A stretch of 64,000 bases of DNA. Origin: Cyanobacteria bacterium UBA4641 (GTDB lineage: Bacteria; Cyanobacteriota; Vampirovibrionia; Gastranaerophilales; Gastranaerophilaceae). The stretch covers positions 16,881 to 80,880 of the forward strand of contig DHMN01000028.1 in NCBI GenBank assembly GCA_002405805.1. The letters are read 5' to 3'. Positions 8,025-16,664 of the stretch are shown in pieces. The notes under the pieces were generated by a model. That model was not told the origin of the DNA, did not search any database, and saw only the letters and a list, made by a program, of their open reading frames with translations. Positions within the stretch are counted from its first letter, which is position 1. Every line of letters begins with the position of its first letter. The translations under genes were made by a program, and so were the position numbers.

Positions 8025-8258
8025 ATGGACTATAAATTTGAAAATATTAAAATAATTGATTTTATAAAAACACTAACCGTTTGCAAAGGCACATCGCTAA
8101 GAAAACTTGTCGCAAAGCTCGCAACACAAAAAGGAGCAAGCGACTGTTACTCCAATTTTTATGCCAAATTAAAAAAAGAAACTATCAAATTTTCCGAAAT
8201 TGCGGATATCGCAGATACTCTCGGCTATGAAATAATTTTCAAAGACAAAAATCTTTAA
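8025..8258 (+). CDS. Small HTH (XRE-like) DNA-binding protein
   Basis: Encodes 77 residues. The stretch TSLRKLVAKLA, a loop, SNFYAKLKKETIKFSEI and ADTLGYEIIF fits a five-helix lambda-repressor-like fold; I see no effector domain. The start is not certain: the best RBS-like sequence (AGAGAG) serves an ATG at 8017 in another frame, which opens a 12-codon peptide overlapping this start and could couple translation. It is divergent from pilin 1, like the other three HTH genes paired with pilins. Confidence 0.65.
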   Translation: MDYKFENIKIIDFIKTLTVCKGTSLRKLVAKLATQKGASDCYSNFYAKLKKETIKFSEIADIADTLGYEIIFKDKNL

Positions 8259-8261
8259 TTT

Positions 8262-9806
8262 TTATTCTTTAGGAGCTTTGCGAATTATTCTGCCACGTTC
8301 TTCTAATCTCTTTTGGTTATAGCCGTAAAACGCGTAAATCAATACACCAACCAACAACCATATCAAGAAATATCCTGATGAGGTTTTTAATGTTTTCAAA
8401 GAATATGCGATTAAGATTCCACAAATCAAGATTCCAAGTAGGGGGAACCAAGGGCAGAACGGAACTTTGAAAGGTCTGTGTCTATCAGGAGCAGTTTTTC
8501 TCAAAATCAAAACCGCCAAACAAATAATTACAAATGATGTGAATGTTCCAAAGTTACACAATGCAGCAGAAATGTTCAAATCCATGAACAAACCGCAAAC
8601 AATTACCACGATACCTGAAATCCAAGTCATAACGTGCGGAGTTCTATATTTTTTGTGAATCAATCTCCAAGATTTTGGTAAGAATCTGTCACGGCTGATT
8701 GCATACAAAATTCTTGTTGTACCCAACTGATAAATCAACAATACTGAAGTCAATGCGCACAACGCACCTATTGAAATCAAGCCTGCAAACCAATTTTTGC
8801 CGACATAACTCATCGCATGGGCAATCGGTGCTTGAATATCGATTCTTTCAATAGGAACAATTCCTGTCAAAACAAGTGCAACGCACACATACAAAATTGT
8901 ACAAATAACAAGAGTTCCCAAAATTGCAACAGGCAAATCTCTTTGCGGATTTTCGGTTTCTTCCGCTGTTGTCGAAATTGCATCAAATCCGATATAAGCA
9001 AAGAATATCAAAAACGCACCCATAATAACACCTGATGGGTCTTGTGGGAAAAACGGAGTCCAGTGTTCAGGTTTTACGTAAAACGCACCAACCACGATGA
9101 ATGACAAAATCATAAACATATTAACACCGACCATGATACTTGCAACACGAGTTGATTCTTTTACGCCACGAATCAGCAGCAAGGTTAAAGCCAAGACAAT
9201 GGCAACAGCAGGAAGGTTCACTGCAAAAGGAATATGTCCAAACAAATACGGAACTTTGTCATGAATATCCCAGTTATTGTTATTACATAAAGTAACCATT
9301 GTACGATAGTCATATCTTAGCCACAATGGAAAATGTACTATAAAATCAGGTAAATATTGTTTGAAACCTTTTAAAAATTGGATAAAATACCCTGTCCACG
9401 CACTTGCTACAGTGATATTACCGATGGCGTATTCAAGCATCAAAATCCAACCAACCATCCATGCCATAAATTCACCCATTGTAGCGTAAGTATAAGTATA
9501 TGCACTACCTGCAACAGGAATCATCGCTGCGATTTCGGAATAACAAAGTGCTGAGAAAACACACGCTACAGCAGCCAATACCATTGAAATTACAATGGCT
9601 GGTCCTGCTCCTGCGCTTTCTGCGCTACCTGTGATTGCAGTACCGATAATTGTAAAAATACCTGTTCCGACAACTGCACCTATACCAATGATTATAAGGT
9701 CAAAAACATTTAAAGTCTTTTTCAATTCTGAACGCTTACTGGTATTAATCAGGTCGTCCATACTTTTCTTTTTAAATATATTTCGGCTAATTTGTTTTAA
9801 ATCCAT
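8262..9806 (-). CDS. APC-family amino-acid permease
   Basis: Inner-membrane amino-acid transporter of 514 residues with about twelve helices. The APC signature GIGAVVGTGIF lies in the first helix, and SEIAAMIPVAGSAYTY and the FFAYIGFDAISTTAEE segment are also present. It resembles the CAT/YfnA-type subgroup. The ATG at 9806 follows the upstream stop by four bases; an ATG at 9830 would overlap the upstream gene. It is a tandem paralogue of the next gene. Substrate is not readable. Confidence 0.9.
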   Translation of the reverse strand: MDLKQISRNIFKKKSMDDLINTSKRSELKKTLNVFDLIIIGIGAVVGTGIFTIIGTAITGSAESAGAGPAIVISMVLAAVACVFSALCYSEIAAMIPVAGSAYTYTYATMGEFMAWMVGWILMLEYAIGNITVASAWTGYFIQFLKGFKQYLPDFIVHFPLWLRYDYRTMVTLCNNNNWDIHDKVPYLFGHIPFAVNLPAVAIVLALTLLLIRGVKESTRVASIMVGVNMFMILSFIVVGAFYVKPEHWTPFFPQDPSGVIMGAFLIFFAYIGFDAISTTAEETENPQRDLPVAILGTLVICTILYVCVALVLTGIVPIERIDIQAPIAHAMSYVGKNWFAGLISIGALCALTSVLLIYQLGTTRILYAISRDRFLPKSWRLIHKKYRTPHVMTWISGIVVIVCGLFMDLNISAALCNFGTFTSFVIICLAVLILRKTAPDRHRPFKVPFCPWFPLLGILICGILIAYSLKTLKTSSGYFLIWLLVGVLIYAFYGYNQKRLEERGRIIRKAPKE

Positions 9807-9810
9807 AGTC

Positions 9811-11394
9811 CTAATTTTCACTCGTTCCATGTACTATTTCTTTGTGTATTCTGTTTTCGTTATTTCTGTTTTTGATAAATCCGTATAGCAAGTAAATAAT
9901 TGCACCTACACCCAACCAAACAGGGAATAACAATGCAGAACTACCTGCTTGAGCAGATTTATAAATCATCAAACCTCCACAGCAAATTATACCCAAAGTA
10001 GGTGTAACAGGAGAAAACGGAACTTTGAACGGTCTTGGTCTTTTTGGGTCTGTATGACGCAAAATCAACACAGCAACACAAACAATAATGAATGATGTAA
10101 ATGTACCGTAGTTACAAAGTTCAGCAGCCACATCCAAATTCAATGTCAAAATACCGACTACAGCCAAAACTCCAACTGTCCAAGTCAACAATGCAGGCGT
10201 TTTGTATTTAGGGTCAAGTTTTTGGAATCGCTTTGAAATGAAGTGGTCACGGCTCATTGCAAACAAAATTCTTGTTGCAGCCATTTCTAAAACCAACAAC
10301 ACAGATGTCAAACCTGCAAGTGAACCTACAGAAATCAATCCTGCTGCCCAGTTTTGTTTAGCCTGCATCATACAATATGCCATTGGAGCTTTCAAAAAGT
10401 CTAGCGGAACCGAACCGCTTGTATTTTGCATGCCTGTTAAAACAAGCGCTACTAATACATAAACAATAGTTGTTATTACTAAAGAACCAATAATACCTAT
10501 TGGCAAATCTTTTTGCGGATTTTTACATTCTTCGGCAGCTGTAGCCAAAGCATCAAATCCGATATAAGCAAAGAATATTAAAAATGCACCTGCAAAGATA
10601 CCTTCTGCACCGTGTGGAGCAAACGGAGTCCAGTTTTCAGGTCTTACGAAAAATGCACCGGCTACAATAAACAAACCGATAACCGCAAGTTTGATAAATA
10701 CCATCAAACCTGCCATTTTTGCAGAATCTTTTGTACCTTTAACCAAGATTGCCGTAATTAACAATACAATCAAAATTGCAGGTAAATTTATACAAATAGG
10801 AACACCCAAAAGTGTTGGAACATGTATATCAGGGTTTTCTGCAACAAGTTTGCCTGCTGAAAATACATCATTAGTCAACCAAACAGGAGGATGGGCAAGC
10901 CAAGCCGGCAACACCTTGTCAAAACCTGCCATAAATTGTACGAAGTGGTTTGACCAAGCACACGCAACAGCAATAAAACCGATTGCATATTCTAGCATCA
11001 AAACCCAACCTACCATCCAAGCGGCAAATTCACCCAATGTTGCAAATGTATATGTATAAGCACCACCTGCAACAGGAATCATTGTTGCAAACTCAGAATA
11101 GCATAATGCTGAAAAAATACAGGCAATCGCTGCAATAATCATTGATACAACAAGAGCAGGACCTGCTCCGACAGAAGAACCGTCTGCACTGCCTGCCGCT
11201 GCAATACCAACAACAGCAAAAATTCCGGAACCGATAATTGCACCTACGCCTAACACAATCAAATCAACAACGCCCAAAGTTTTTTCTAACCCTTGAGCTT
11301 TTGCTTCAGCAAGCATTTCATCAGGAGCTTTAATCCTTGTGATATTTCTCAAAAAACTTCTGGTAAATGTCGCTCTGTTAAATTTTTCAGCCAT
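9811..11394 (-). CDS. APC-family amino-acid permease (tandem paralogue)
   Basis: Encodes 527 residues with the same architecture as its downstream neighbour: GVGAIIGSGIF in helix 1, SEFATMIPVAGGAYTY, then FFAYIGFDALATAAEE. The RBS AAGGA precedes ATG at 11394. The two genes form an operon-like tandem pair behind glyQ, and probably arose by duplication; they differ enough in their periplasmic loops to have separate substrates. Confidence 0.9.
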   Translation of the reverse strand: MAEKFNRATFTRSFLRNITRIKAPDEMLAEAKAQGLEKTLGVVDLIVLGVGAIIGSGIFAVVGIAAAGSADGSSVGAGPALVVSMIIAAIACIFSALCYSEFATMIPVAGGAYTYTFATLGEFAAWMVGWVLMLEYAIGFIAVACAWSNHFVQFMAGFDKVLPAWLAHPPVWLTNDVFSAGKLVAENPDIHVPTLLGVPICINLPAILIVLLITAILVKGTKDSAKMAGLMVFIKLAVIGLFIVAGAFFVRPENWTPFAPHGAEGIFAGAFLIFFAYIGFDALATAAEECKNPQKDLPIGIIGSLVITTIVYVLVALVLTGMQNTSGSVPLDFLKAPMAYCMMQAKQNWAAGLISVGSLAGLTSVLLVLEMAATRILFAMSRDHFISKRFQKLDPKYKTPALLTWTVGVLAVVGILTLNLDVAAELCNYGTFTSFIIVCVAVLILRHTDPKRPRPFKVPFSPVTPTLGIICCGGLMIYKSAQAGSSALLFPVWLGVGAIIYLLYGFIKNRNNENRIHKEIVHGTSEN

Positions 11395-11456
11395 TTATTT
11401 TCCTTATAATTGCATAGCAAAATTGCTACTACTACTTCCACTATCAATGTGCAAAT

Positions 11457-12347
11457 TTACACAAGTGCTTTTTCTTTTTTGCAAAGAGGGAATCCCATTG
11501 CCTCACGTTGTTCAACATACAATCTTGCAACTGCAGATGCCATTGTTCTGACTCTGCCGATGAAGTTATTTCTTTCATCTTTACTGATTACACCATGTGC
11601 GTCAAGCAAGTTGAATGTATGAGAACATTTCAAAACATAATCGTAAGCAGGTAAAACCAACTTAGATTTCAAGCAATTATCAACCTCTTTTTGATACAAA
11701 TCAAACATTGTAAACAATGAATCCGTATCAGAAACTTCAAAATTATATTTTGATTGTTCGATTTCATTTTGTAAATAAATATCGCCGTATTTTAATGTAT
11801 CATTCCACATAATATCGTATACAGATTCTTTGTTTTGAAGATACATTGCAATACGTTCCAAACCATAAGTCAACTCAAGTGCCACAGGTTTAATTTCGAC
11901 ACCGCCGACTTGTTGGAAGTAAGTAAACTGAGTAATTTCCATACCATCAAGCCATACTTCCCAACCAACACCTGCTGCACCTAATGTTGGAGATTCCCAG
12001 TTATCTTCTACAAATCTCACATCGTGCTGAGTTAAATCAATACCCATAGCCTCCAAACTTTGCAAATAAAGTTCTTGAGCATTATCAGGTGATGGTTTCA
12101 AGATAACTTGAAACTGAAAATAATGACCTAATCTGTTAGGGTTTTCACCATAACGAGCATCGGTCGGTCTTCTGCAAGGTTCAATCATTGCAGTGTTCCA
12201 AGGTTCAGGTCCCAATGAACGCAAGAAAGTTGCAGGGTTCATTGTTGATGCACCTTTTTCAATGTCATAAGGTTGTTGAATTATACAACCGTAATCTGAC
12301 CAAAATTTTTGTAAATTAAAAACTAGTTCTTGAAAATTTAGCGCCAT
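11457..12347 (-). CDS. glyQ: Glycyl-tRNA synthetase alpha subunit
   Basis: Catalytic subunit of the heterotetrameric alpha2beta2 glycyl-tRNA synthetase, 296 residues. The family segments are complete: [19 protein letters not shown] at the N terminus, [22 protein letters not shown], and QVGGVEIKP...[13 protein letters not shown]. The usual partner glyS is not adjacent and not in the window. It may be co-transcribed with the two permeases downstream, whose first ATG lies 62 bases after its stop. A tRNA-Gly(TCC) is encoded 6.5 kb away. Confidence 0.95.
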   Translation of the reverse strand: MALNFQELVFNLQKFWSDYGCIIQQPYDIEKGASTMNPATFLRSLGPEPWNTAMIEPCRRPTDARYGENPNRLGHYFQFQVILKPSPDNAQELYLQSLEAMGIDLTQHDVRFVEDNWESPTLGAAGVGWEVWLDGMEITQFTYFQQVGGVEIKPVALELTYGLERIAMYLQNKESVYDIMWNDTLKYGDIYLQNEIEQSKYNFEVSDTDSLFTMFDLYQKEVDNCLKSKLVLPAYDYVLKCSHTFNLLDAHGVISKDERNNFIGRVRTMASAVARLYVEQREAMGFPLCKKEKALV

Positions 12348-12514
12348 AACATAAATCCAATATTGTACTATCTACACTCGTTTATTTATCGTATTACGGA
12401 CATAGTATAATTTCAACTTATATGTAACATTTGTAACAAACATAATACTTGTCCTAAGTGTTTATTTAGAGATACTGAAACAGCCTTGGATTATTAAACA
12501 AATAGGTCTATGTC

Positions 12515-12615
12515 ACCCTGAACTTGATTCAAGGTCTTTTCCATATTAATAATTCAGCAAATATTCTTATTGATAAATATTGATTATTAAAAAGATTCCG
12601 AACCAAGTTCGGAAT
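12515..12615. repeat. Composite hairpin repeat, type II
   Basis: ACCCTGAA (12515-12522) pairs imperfectly with TTCAAGGT (12528-12535). A central AT-rich part follows, bounded by TCTTTTCC and AAAAAGA. The second hairpin is ATTCCGAA (12595-12602) with TTCGGAAT (12608-12615). It has the same layout as 19363-19461 and the left part of 20773-20984. Flanked by the glyQ start and the next minus-strand gene. Confidence 0.8.
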
Positions 12616-12649
12616 GACAGTTATTCTATTTTGTCCAGAACAGCCATTC

Positions 12650-13558
12650 CTAGCCTGCTGCAACGAACTGTGCCAACAATTCTGGGAATTTGTTAATCAA
12701 AGAATCTGCAAATTTTTCGGTATCAATCTGAGTCGTCACAATAGACAACAAATCTTGCGGAAGTTGAGTTATCATTTTTTGCAAATATTCAGGCTTAATC
12801 ACCCTCATAGCCTTCACTGTATCTTCCTTGTCGCGTTCTCGATTTATGATATGTGTATAAGCATCTGTACTGAATTTTTCAAACAATTTTGGCTCTTGAT
12901 TTGTCATCAAGTATGTCAACTCACGCTTTTGAGCAGGTTGCAAATTTGTTATGGCATTTTTGTAATCTTGGTCACCAAATTGTCCGATTTGAAGAATCAA
13001 CTCATTTGAATTTCCTTGAGCCTCTTCTCCTGTAATACTTTCAACAATTTGTTGCAAATACATTTCAGGAATAGACTTCAAGTTTTCCAAAATTCGTTCT
13101 TTATCCGTGTCAAAATCGGTCAATACGTTATCTAATTCTTTTTCCGGTATAAATTCAATTACTTGTTCTTGTGAAAACATCTCCATAACTGTCTTTACAA
13201 GTTCTTCCTTTGGAATATGTTTCATCAATTCAAGCAAACTGTCTTGGGTAAAATAATTCAACCCTTGCACCAAATCGTCTTGTTCAAGCATTGGAACAAG
13301 TTTTTCAAGTTGAGAAGATGTCATTGCCTGCATAATTGTCAATTTGTTTTCTGGGTCGGCAAGTTGAAAGAGTTCAGTCAACATGTTCACGTCAGTAAAC
13401 ATATCCGCAGCCAATTGAATAGCCTCCTGATTACCTGCTACAGCCTCAGCTTTGACAATTTCATCAACAGTCATGTTTTCATAGGTCTGCATCCTGATTT
13501 CAGGAATGTTCAACCGTCTTTGGATATATGATAAATCTGCATTTATCGCAATTGACAT
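12650..13558 (-). CDS. Helical-repeat protein of unknown function
   Basis: Encodes 302 residues, acidic and almost entirely helical, with repeated units such as LVQGLNYFTQDSLLELMKHI and EEL..TVMEMFSQEQVIEFI. The spacing recalls the superhelical N domain of MgtE or FliG, but no channel or motor domain is attached. No signal peptide or membrane helix is visible. ATG at 13558 is chosen because GAGG lies six bases upstream. A protein-interaction scaffold is the most that can be inferred. Confidence 0.75.
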   Translation of the reverse strand: MSIAINADLSYIQRRLNIPEIRMQTYENMTVDEIVKAEAVAGNQEAIQLAADMFTDVNMLTELFQLADPENKLTIMQAMTSSQLEKLVPMLEQDDLVQGLNYFTQDSLLELMKHIPKEELVKTVMEMFSQEQVIEFIPEKELDNVLTDFDTDKERILENLKSIPEMYLQQIVESITGEEAQGNSNELILQIGQFGDQDYKNAITNLQPAQKRELTYLMTNQEPKLFEKFSTDAYTHIINRERDKEDTVKAMRVIKPEYLQKMITQLPQDLLSIVTTQIDTEKFADSLINKFPELLAQFVAAG

Positions 13559-13786
13559 AGAAAACCTCAAATTCTCTCTTTTATATATTAACGTATATTT
13601 TTTATTGGAATTTCAGCACTTTTAAAAAGTTTTACAAAAAGTAATATATCCAGACTTTCATCTGATAGTGTAGATTTTACACCTACTAAAATTGCGAATT
13701 TTTGTAAAATTTTCATCAAAATTGTAACAAAAATTTAGAAAAATATACTTTATATATATAAGGGAAAAATATAAGGAATCAGAAAA

Positions 13787-14050
13787 ATGAGTTTTGATGT
13801 AAACATAGGCAGAGCTCAACCGGTAATCAAAGCAGCAGCAAATATGAACAACGACGGAGGTTCTGGCGGCAACACAGGCTATATGATGCGCGGCAAAAAG
13901 AAAAAAGAAGAATTTTCAAAAAGTCTTTTTGGAGACGACACAGAAATTGATTCTTTTGAAATGATTTCAAAGTTGCCAAAACAAGAAAAAGACCTTCCGC
14001 CAATGAAACCTTCTTGGCTTGAAAACTGGATGGACAAATTAATCAAATAA
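13787..14050 (+). CDS. Small protein of unknown function
   Basis: Encodes 87 residues with a Gly- and Asn-rich N-terminal part (NNDGGSGGNTGYMMRG), a basic patch GKKKKEE and an acidic middle. It has a clear RBS (AAGGA) and its own bidirectional terminator directly after the stop, so it is a stand-alone gene. No known domain is recognised; no membrane segment is seen. Confidence 0.7.
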   Translation: MSFDVNIGRAQPVIKAAANMNNDGGSGGNTGYMMRGKKKKEEFSKSLFGDDTEIDSFEMISKLPKQEKDLPPMKPSWLENWMDKLIK

Positions 14051-14089
14051 AAAGACCGAACACCTAAATTTTTGTGTCGGTCTTTTTTT
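14051..14089. terminator. Bidirectional Rho-independent terminator
   Basis: AAAGACCGA (14051-14059) pairs with TCGGTCTTT (14077-14085), extended by CAC/GTG, followed by a long T run. The A-rich start serves the convergent gene ending at 14105. Confidence 0.9.
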
Positions 14090-14104
14090 ATTTTTTCTAA
14101 AATT

Positions 14105-14614
14105 TTAAGATAAACCTAAGGCTATTTTATTATTTGTAGAAATCATATTCATTGCGTTATACATACTAGATTGAGAGGCTTGTAGCGAATCATAACGGTC
14201 ATCTAAATTTGTAAGTTGAGACAAATATGAAGATAGTTGAGATAAAACAGATGGATTACCCTCAGCATCTTCTAACATTTCTTCTAATTCATTACTGATT
14301 TGGTTCAAAATTTCACTAACATCATCGTCACTGGATACAGAAACTCCAACAGCTGACGCCAATGATTTTGCCTCTGATAAAATTTCACTTTCTGATGAAT
14401 TCTCTTGCCCATTGTTGCTTTGGTTTTGCGCTGCTTGCTGTTGTTGAGCTTGAGCAATTTTAGCTTGAGCCTCAGATTCTGTCATACCGGAAGTTTCAGA
14501 TATCCCTAACGCCGCAAGTTTAGATTTTGTTTCATTACTTAATTTTGACTTTTTGGAGACACTTTCACTAGCTGCTGTACTTCCTGCATTTACTCCTGAG
14601 ATTGTTGTTGTCAT
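14105..14614 (-). CDS. Ser/Gln-rich helical protein of unknown function
   Basis: Encodes about 169 residues of low complexity: Ser/Thr-rich N terminus, a Gln/Ala run near residue 65, and helical Ser/Glu-rich segments. It contains the phrase KLAALGISETSGMTESEAQA. No catalytic motif is seen. The RBS GAAAGGA supports ATG at 14614 rather than 14620. It lies divergent from the MarR-type gene. Function unknown. Confidence 0.7.
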   Translation of the reverse strand: MTTTISGVNAGSTAASESVSKKSKLSNETKSKLAALGISETSGMTESEAQAKIAQAQQQQAAQNQSNNGQENSSESEILSEAKSLASAVGVSVSSDDDVSEILNQISNELEEMLEDAEGNPSVLSQLSSYLSQLTNLDDRYDSLQASQSSMYNAMNMISTNNKIALGLS

Positions 14615-14826
14615 AAACACGTCCTTTCATTTGTAAGTTTTTCTCTCTCTTAAAAACTTGATACTCACAAACTATCGGTTTTTATTTTTATGAACTTTAG
14701 AAAATTTGCTCAAATATGAAGAAAAATTTACATATAGAATTTTCTACTTATAGAAACGTTGACTTTTAGAATTTGGTTATTAAATTGAATAAATCACAAA
14801 TTGTAAACACGAGAATTGAGGTATTT

Positions 14827-15279
14827 ATGGAGAAAACAGCTTACATCTACAGTACAGAATTTCAAATCAGTTCAACTGCAAAACTGGTAACAAAACTTGC
14901 AGAAAAACGTTTTAATACAGAAATTAAAAACAATATTTCTTATGAAGAATATCAAATTTTAGACACTATAATGTGTTATCCGCATATAAATAGTACACTG
15001 CTTGCAAAAACGCTTTTTCAAGATGAAAATACGACAAAAAAGAATATCAACAAGCTTATAAAAAGAAATCTGATAAACGAAGTTAAAGAAAAGCATAATG
15101 AAATAAAAACTCATTTTTATGAAATCACACAAGATGGAGTGCGCATTTATAAAGATATCGCCTCTCAAAGTGATTCAATGATTGTAACCTTGTTAAAATT
15201 TATATCTGAAAAAGAATTGATTTCATTTTTAAGAACATTGAAAAAAATCAGAAATATTTTAATATCACTTGAATACTAA
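14827..15279 (+). CDS. MarR-type winged-helix regulator
   Basis: Encodes 150 residues. The central segment YEEYQILDTIMCYPHINS...LAKTLFQDENTTKKNINKLIKRNLI is a winged-helix with recognition helix, and the wing with HFYEITQDGVRIYKDI follows. This pattern is typical of MarR/PadR-like repressors. Start at 14827 is chosen for GAGG upstream. No metal-binding residues are obvious. Its target is unknown; the divergent Ser/Gln-rich gene shares its promoter region. Confidence 0.7.
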   Translation: MEKTAYIYSTEFQISSTAKLVTKLAEKRFNTEIKNNISYEEYQILDTIMCYPHINSTLLAKTLFQDENTTKKNINKLIKRNLINEVKEKHNEIKTHFYEITQDGVRIYKDIASQSDSMIVTLLKFISEKELISFLRTLKKIRNILISLEY

Positions 15280-15305
15280 AAACTCCTTACTCATACATGC
15301 ACACT

Positions 15306-15342
15306 AAAAAAGCCTGCAAGAAGAGAACTTGCAGACTTTTTC
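15306..15342. terminator. Bidirectional Rho-independent terminator
   Basis: CTGCAAG (15314-15320) pairs with CTTGCAG (15328-15334), flanked by AAAAA on the left and TTTTT on the right. It separates the convergent MarR-type gene and the secreted-protein gene. Confidence 0.9.
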
Positions 15343-15364
15343 TTTTAACAAATAAAATTTCTTT

Positions 15365-15859
15365 CTAATATGTATTCAAAAACATAATCATTTTTTTCAA
15401 ATCTTTATCCAAAACTGCCCATGTTTCATCTGTTACAGTGATTTTCTTTACTTCAAACTCATCAGCGCTTGGCAATTTTGAATTTTTACTTGCTACACTT
15501 GCCATTTCATCCGCAAAAACTTTTGCCTTTTTTGCATAGTTATAATTTGAATTGCCGGCACTTTGACCTTTTTGAATCAAATTTACGGCAGCCTTATAGT
15601 AAGAATCTCCGCCATTATTATATGTTTTAACATCATCTGCAACCAGCAAATAATGAGCCAACATACGGCATTTTTCAGAACTCAAAGATTTTTTGAAATC
15701 TCTTTCATCTTGCAATTGTTTTGCATTGATTGCTGTAATCAAATTAACTTGTTCATTAACTGTTTTGGCAGTATTTTTGCGAATATTATCAAAATCAATA
15801 GCCAGAACACTGTTAGCAGTCAATACAACCAAACCTAGAACCAACAATAATTTTTTCAT
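15365..15859 (-). CDS. Secreted protein of unknown function
   Basis: Encodes 164 residues. The N terminus is a clear signal peptide (KKLLLVLGLVVLTANSVLA, cleavage near residue 20). The mature part is helical and Lys/Asp-rich with no recognised domain and a single Cys. A strong RBS (AGGAGG) precedes the ATG. It is monocistronic and sits downstream of the rRNA methylase gene start in the opposite sense of nothing else, so its role cannot be inferred. Confidence 0.75.
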   Translation of the reverse strand: MKKLLLVLGLVVLTANSVLAIDFDNIRKNTAKTVNEQVNLITAINAKQLQDERDFKKSLSSEKCRMLAHYLLVADDVKTYNNGGDSYYKAAVNLIQKGQSAGNSNYNYAKKAKVFADEMASVASKNSKLPSADEFEVKKITVTDETWAVLDKDLKKMIMFLNTY

Positions 15860-15917
15860 AATAACCTCCTATGCTATTTCAAAAATTATAACAGGAAAAT
15901 CAAATCTTACCACATTT

Positions 15918-16664
15918 TTAATCAACAAACAACTGGTATAAAATAACTGAAACAGAAGTCGCCAAATTCAATGACTCAACAGTTTTTGCCATCTCGATTT
16001 TTACGGAGTCATTTGAAAAATCAATCAATTCATCTGACAAACCATCTGCCTCACTCCCAAACATCACAAGCGTCGGAAGTTTTGCCTTGTATGTTTTTAA
16101 CAAATTATTACTGCGCGGTAAAGTTGCAACTCGTTCAAAATCAGAAAAGTTATCTTTTAACTCATCTAAACTTTTGAAGTGAAAAATCGGCAATTTCCAC
16201 AAATTACCTACAGATGCTCTTACACACTTTGGATTGTAAATATCAACACTATCACCGTACAAAATAATTGCATCCGCTCCAAACGCCAAAGACGAACGAA
16301 TAATTGTCCCTAAATTACCTAAATCTTTGATACTTTCAAGCAAAACTACCTTTTTAGATGACTTCAAGAGCTTTTTGTCATACTCTTTTTGAGCACCCAC
16401 AGCAACAGCTTCCGGCGCAGAATCAGTTGTAGAAAGCTTTTTTAAGACAGCATCCGTCGTTTCAATTACATCACCGACAAAAGAATACTCACTCAAATAT
16501 TTTTTATCAACAAAAACTCTATCCAACTGAATGCCACAATCAAAAGCCTCACGAATAGTCTTGTAGCCTTCTAACAAAAATTTTCCGCTTTGATTTCTGT
16601 ATTTTTTTTGTTGAAGTTTTGCGGTTTCTTTGACCAAATCGTTATTTACACTAGTTATTTCCAT
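15918..16664 (-). CDS. SpoU/TrmH-family RNA 2'-O-methyltransferase
   Basis: SAM-dependent 2'-O-ribose methylase of rRNA or tRNA, 248 residues. An N-terminal substrate-binding domain is followed by a knotted SPOUT fold. Motif 1 is DLGNLGTIIRSS, motif 2 GSEADGLS and motif 3 VESLNLATSVSV. It overlaps the aminopeptidase stop by one base (TAATG type), so the two genes are translationally coupled. The exact RNA target (RlmB-like or other) cannot be stated. Confidence 0.88.
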   Translation of the reverse strand: MEITSVNNDLVKETAKLQQKKYRNQSGKFLLEGYKTIREAFDCGIQLDRVFVDKKYLSEYSFVGDVIETTDAVLKKLSTTDSAPEAVAVGAQKEYDKKLLKSSKKVVLLESIKDLGNLGTIIRSSLAFGADAIILYGDSVDIYNPKCVRASVGNLWKLPIFHFKSLDELKDNFSDFERVATLPRSNNLLKTYKAKLPTLVMFGSEADGLSDELIDFSNDSVKIEMAKTVESLNLATSVSVILYQLFVD

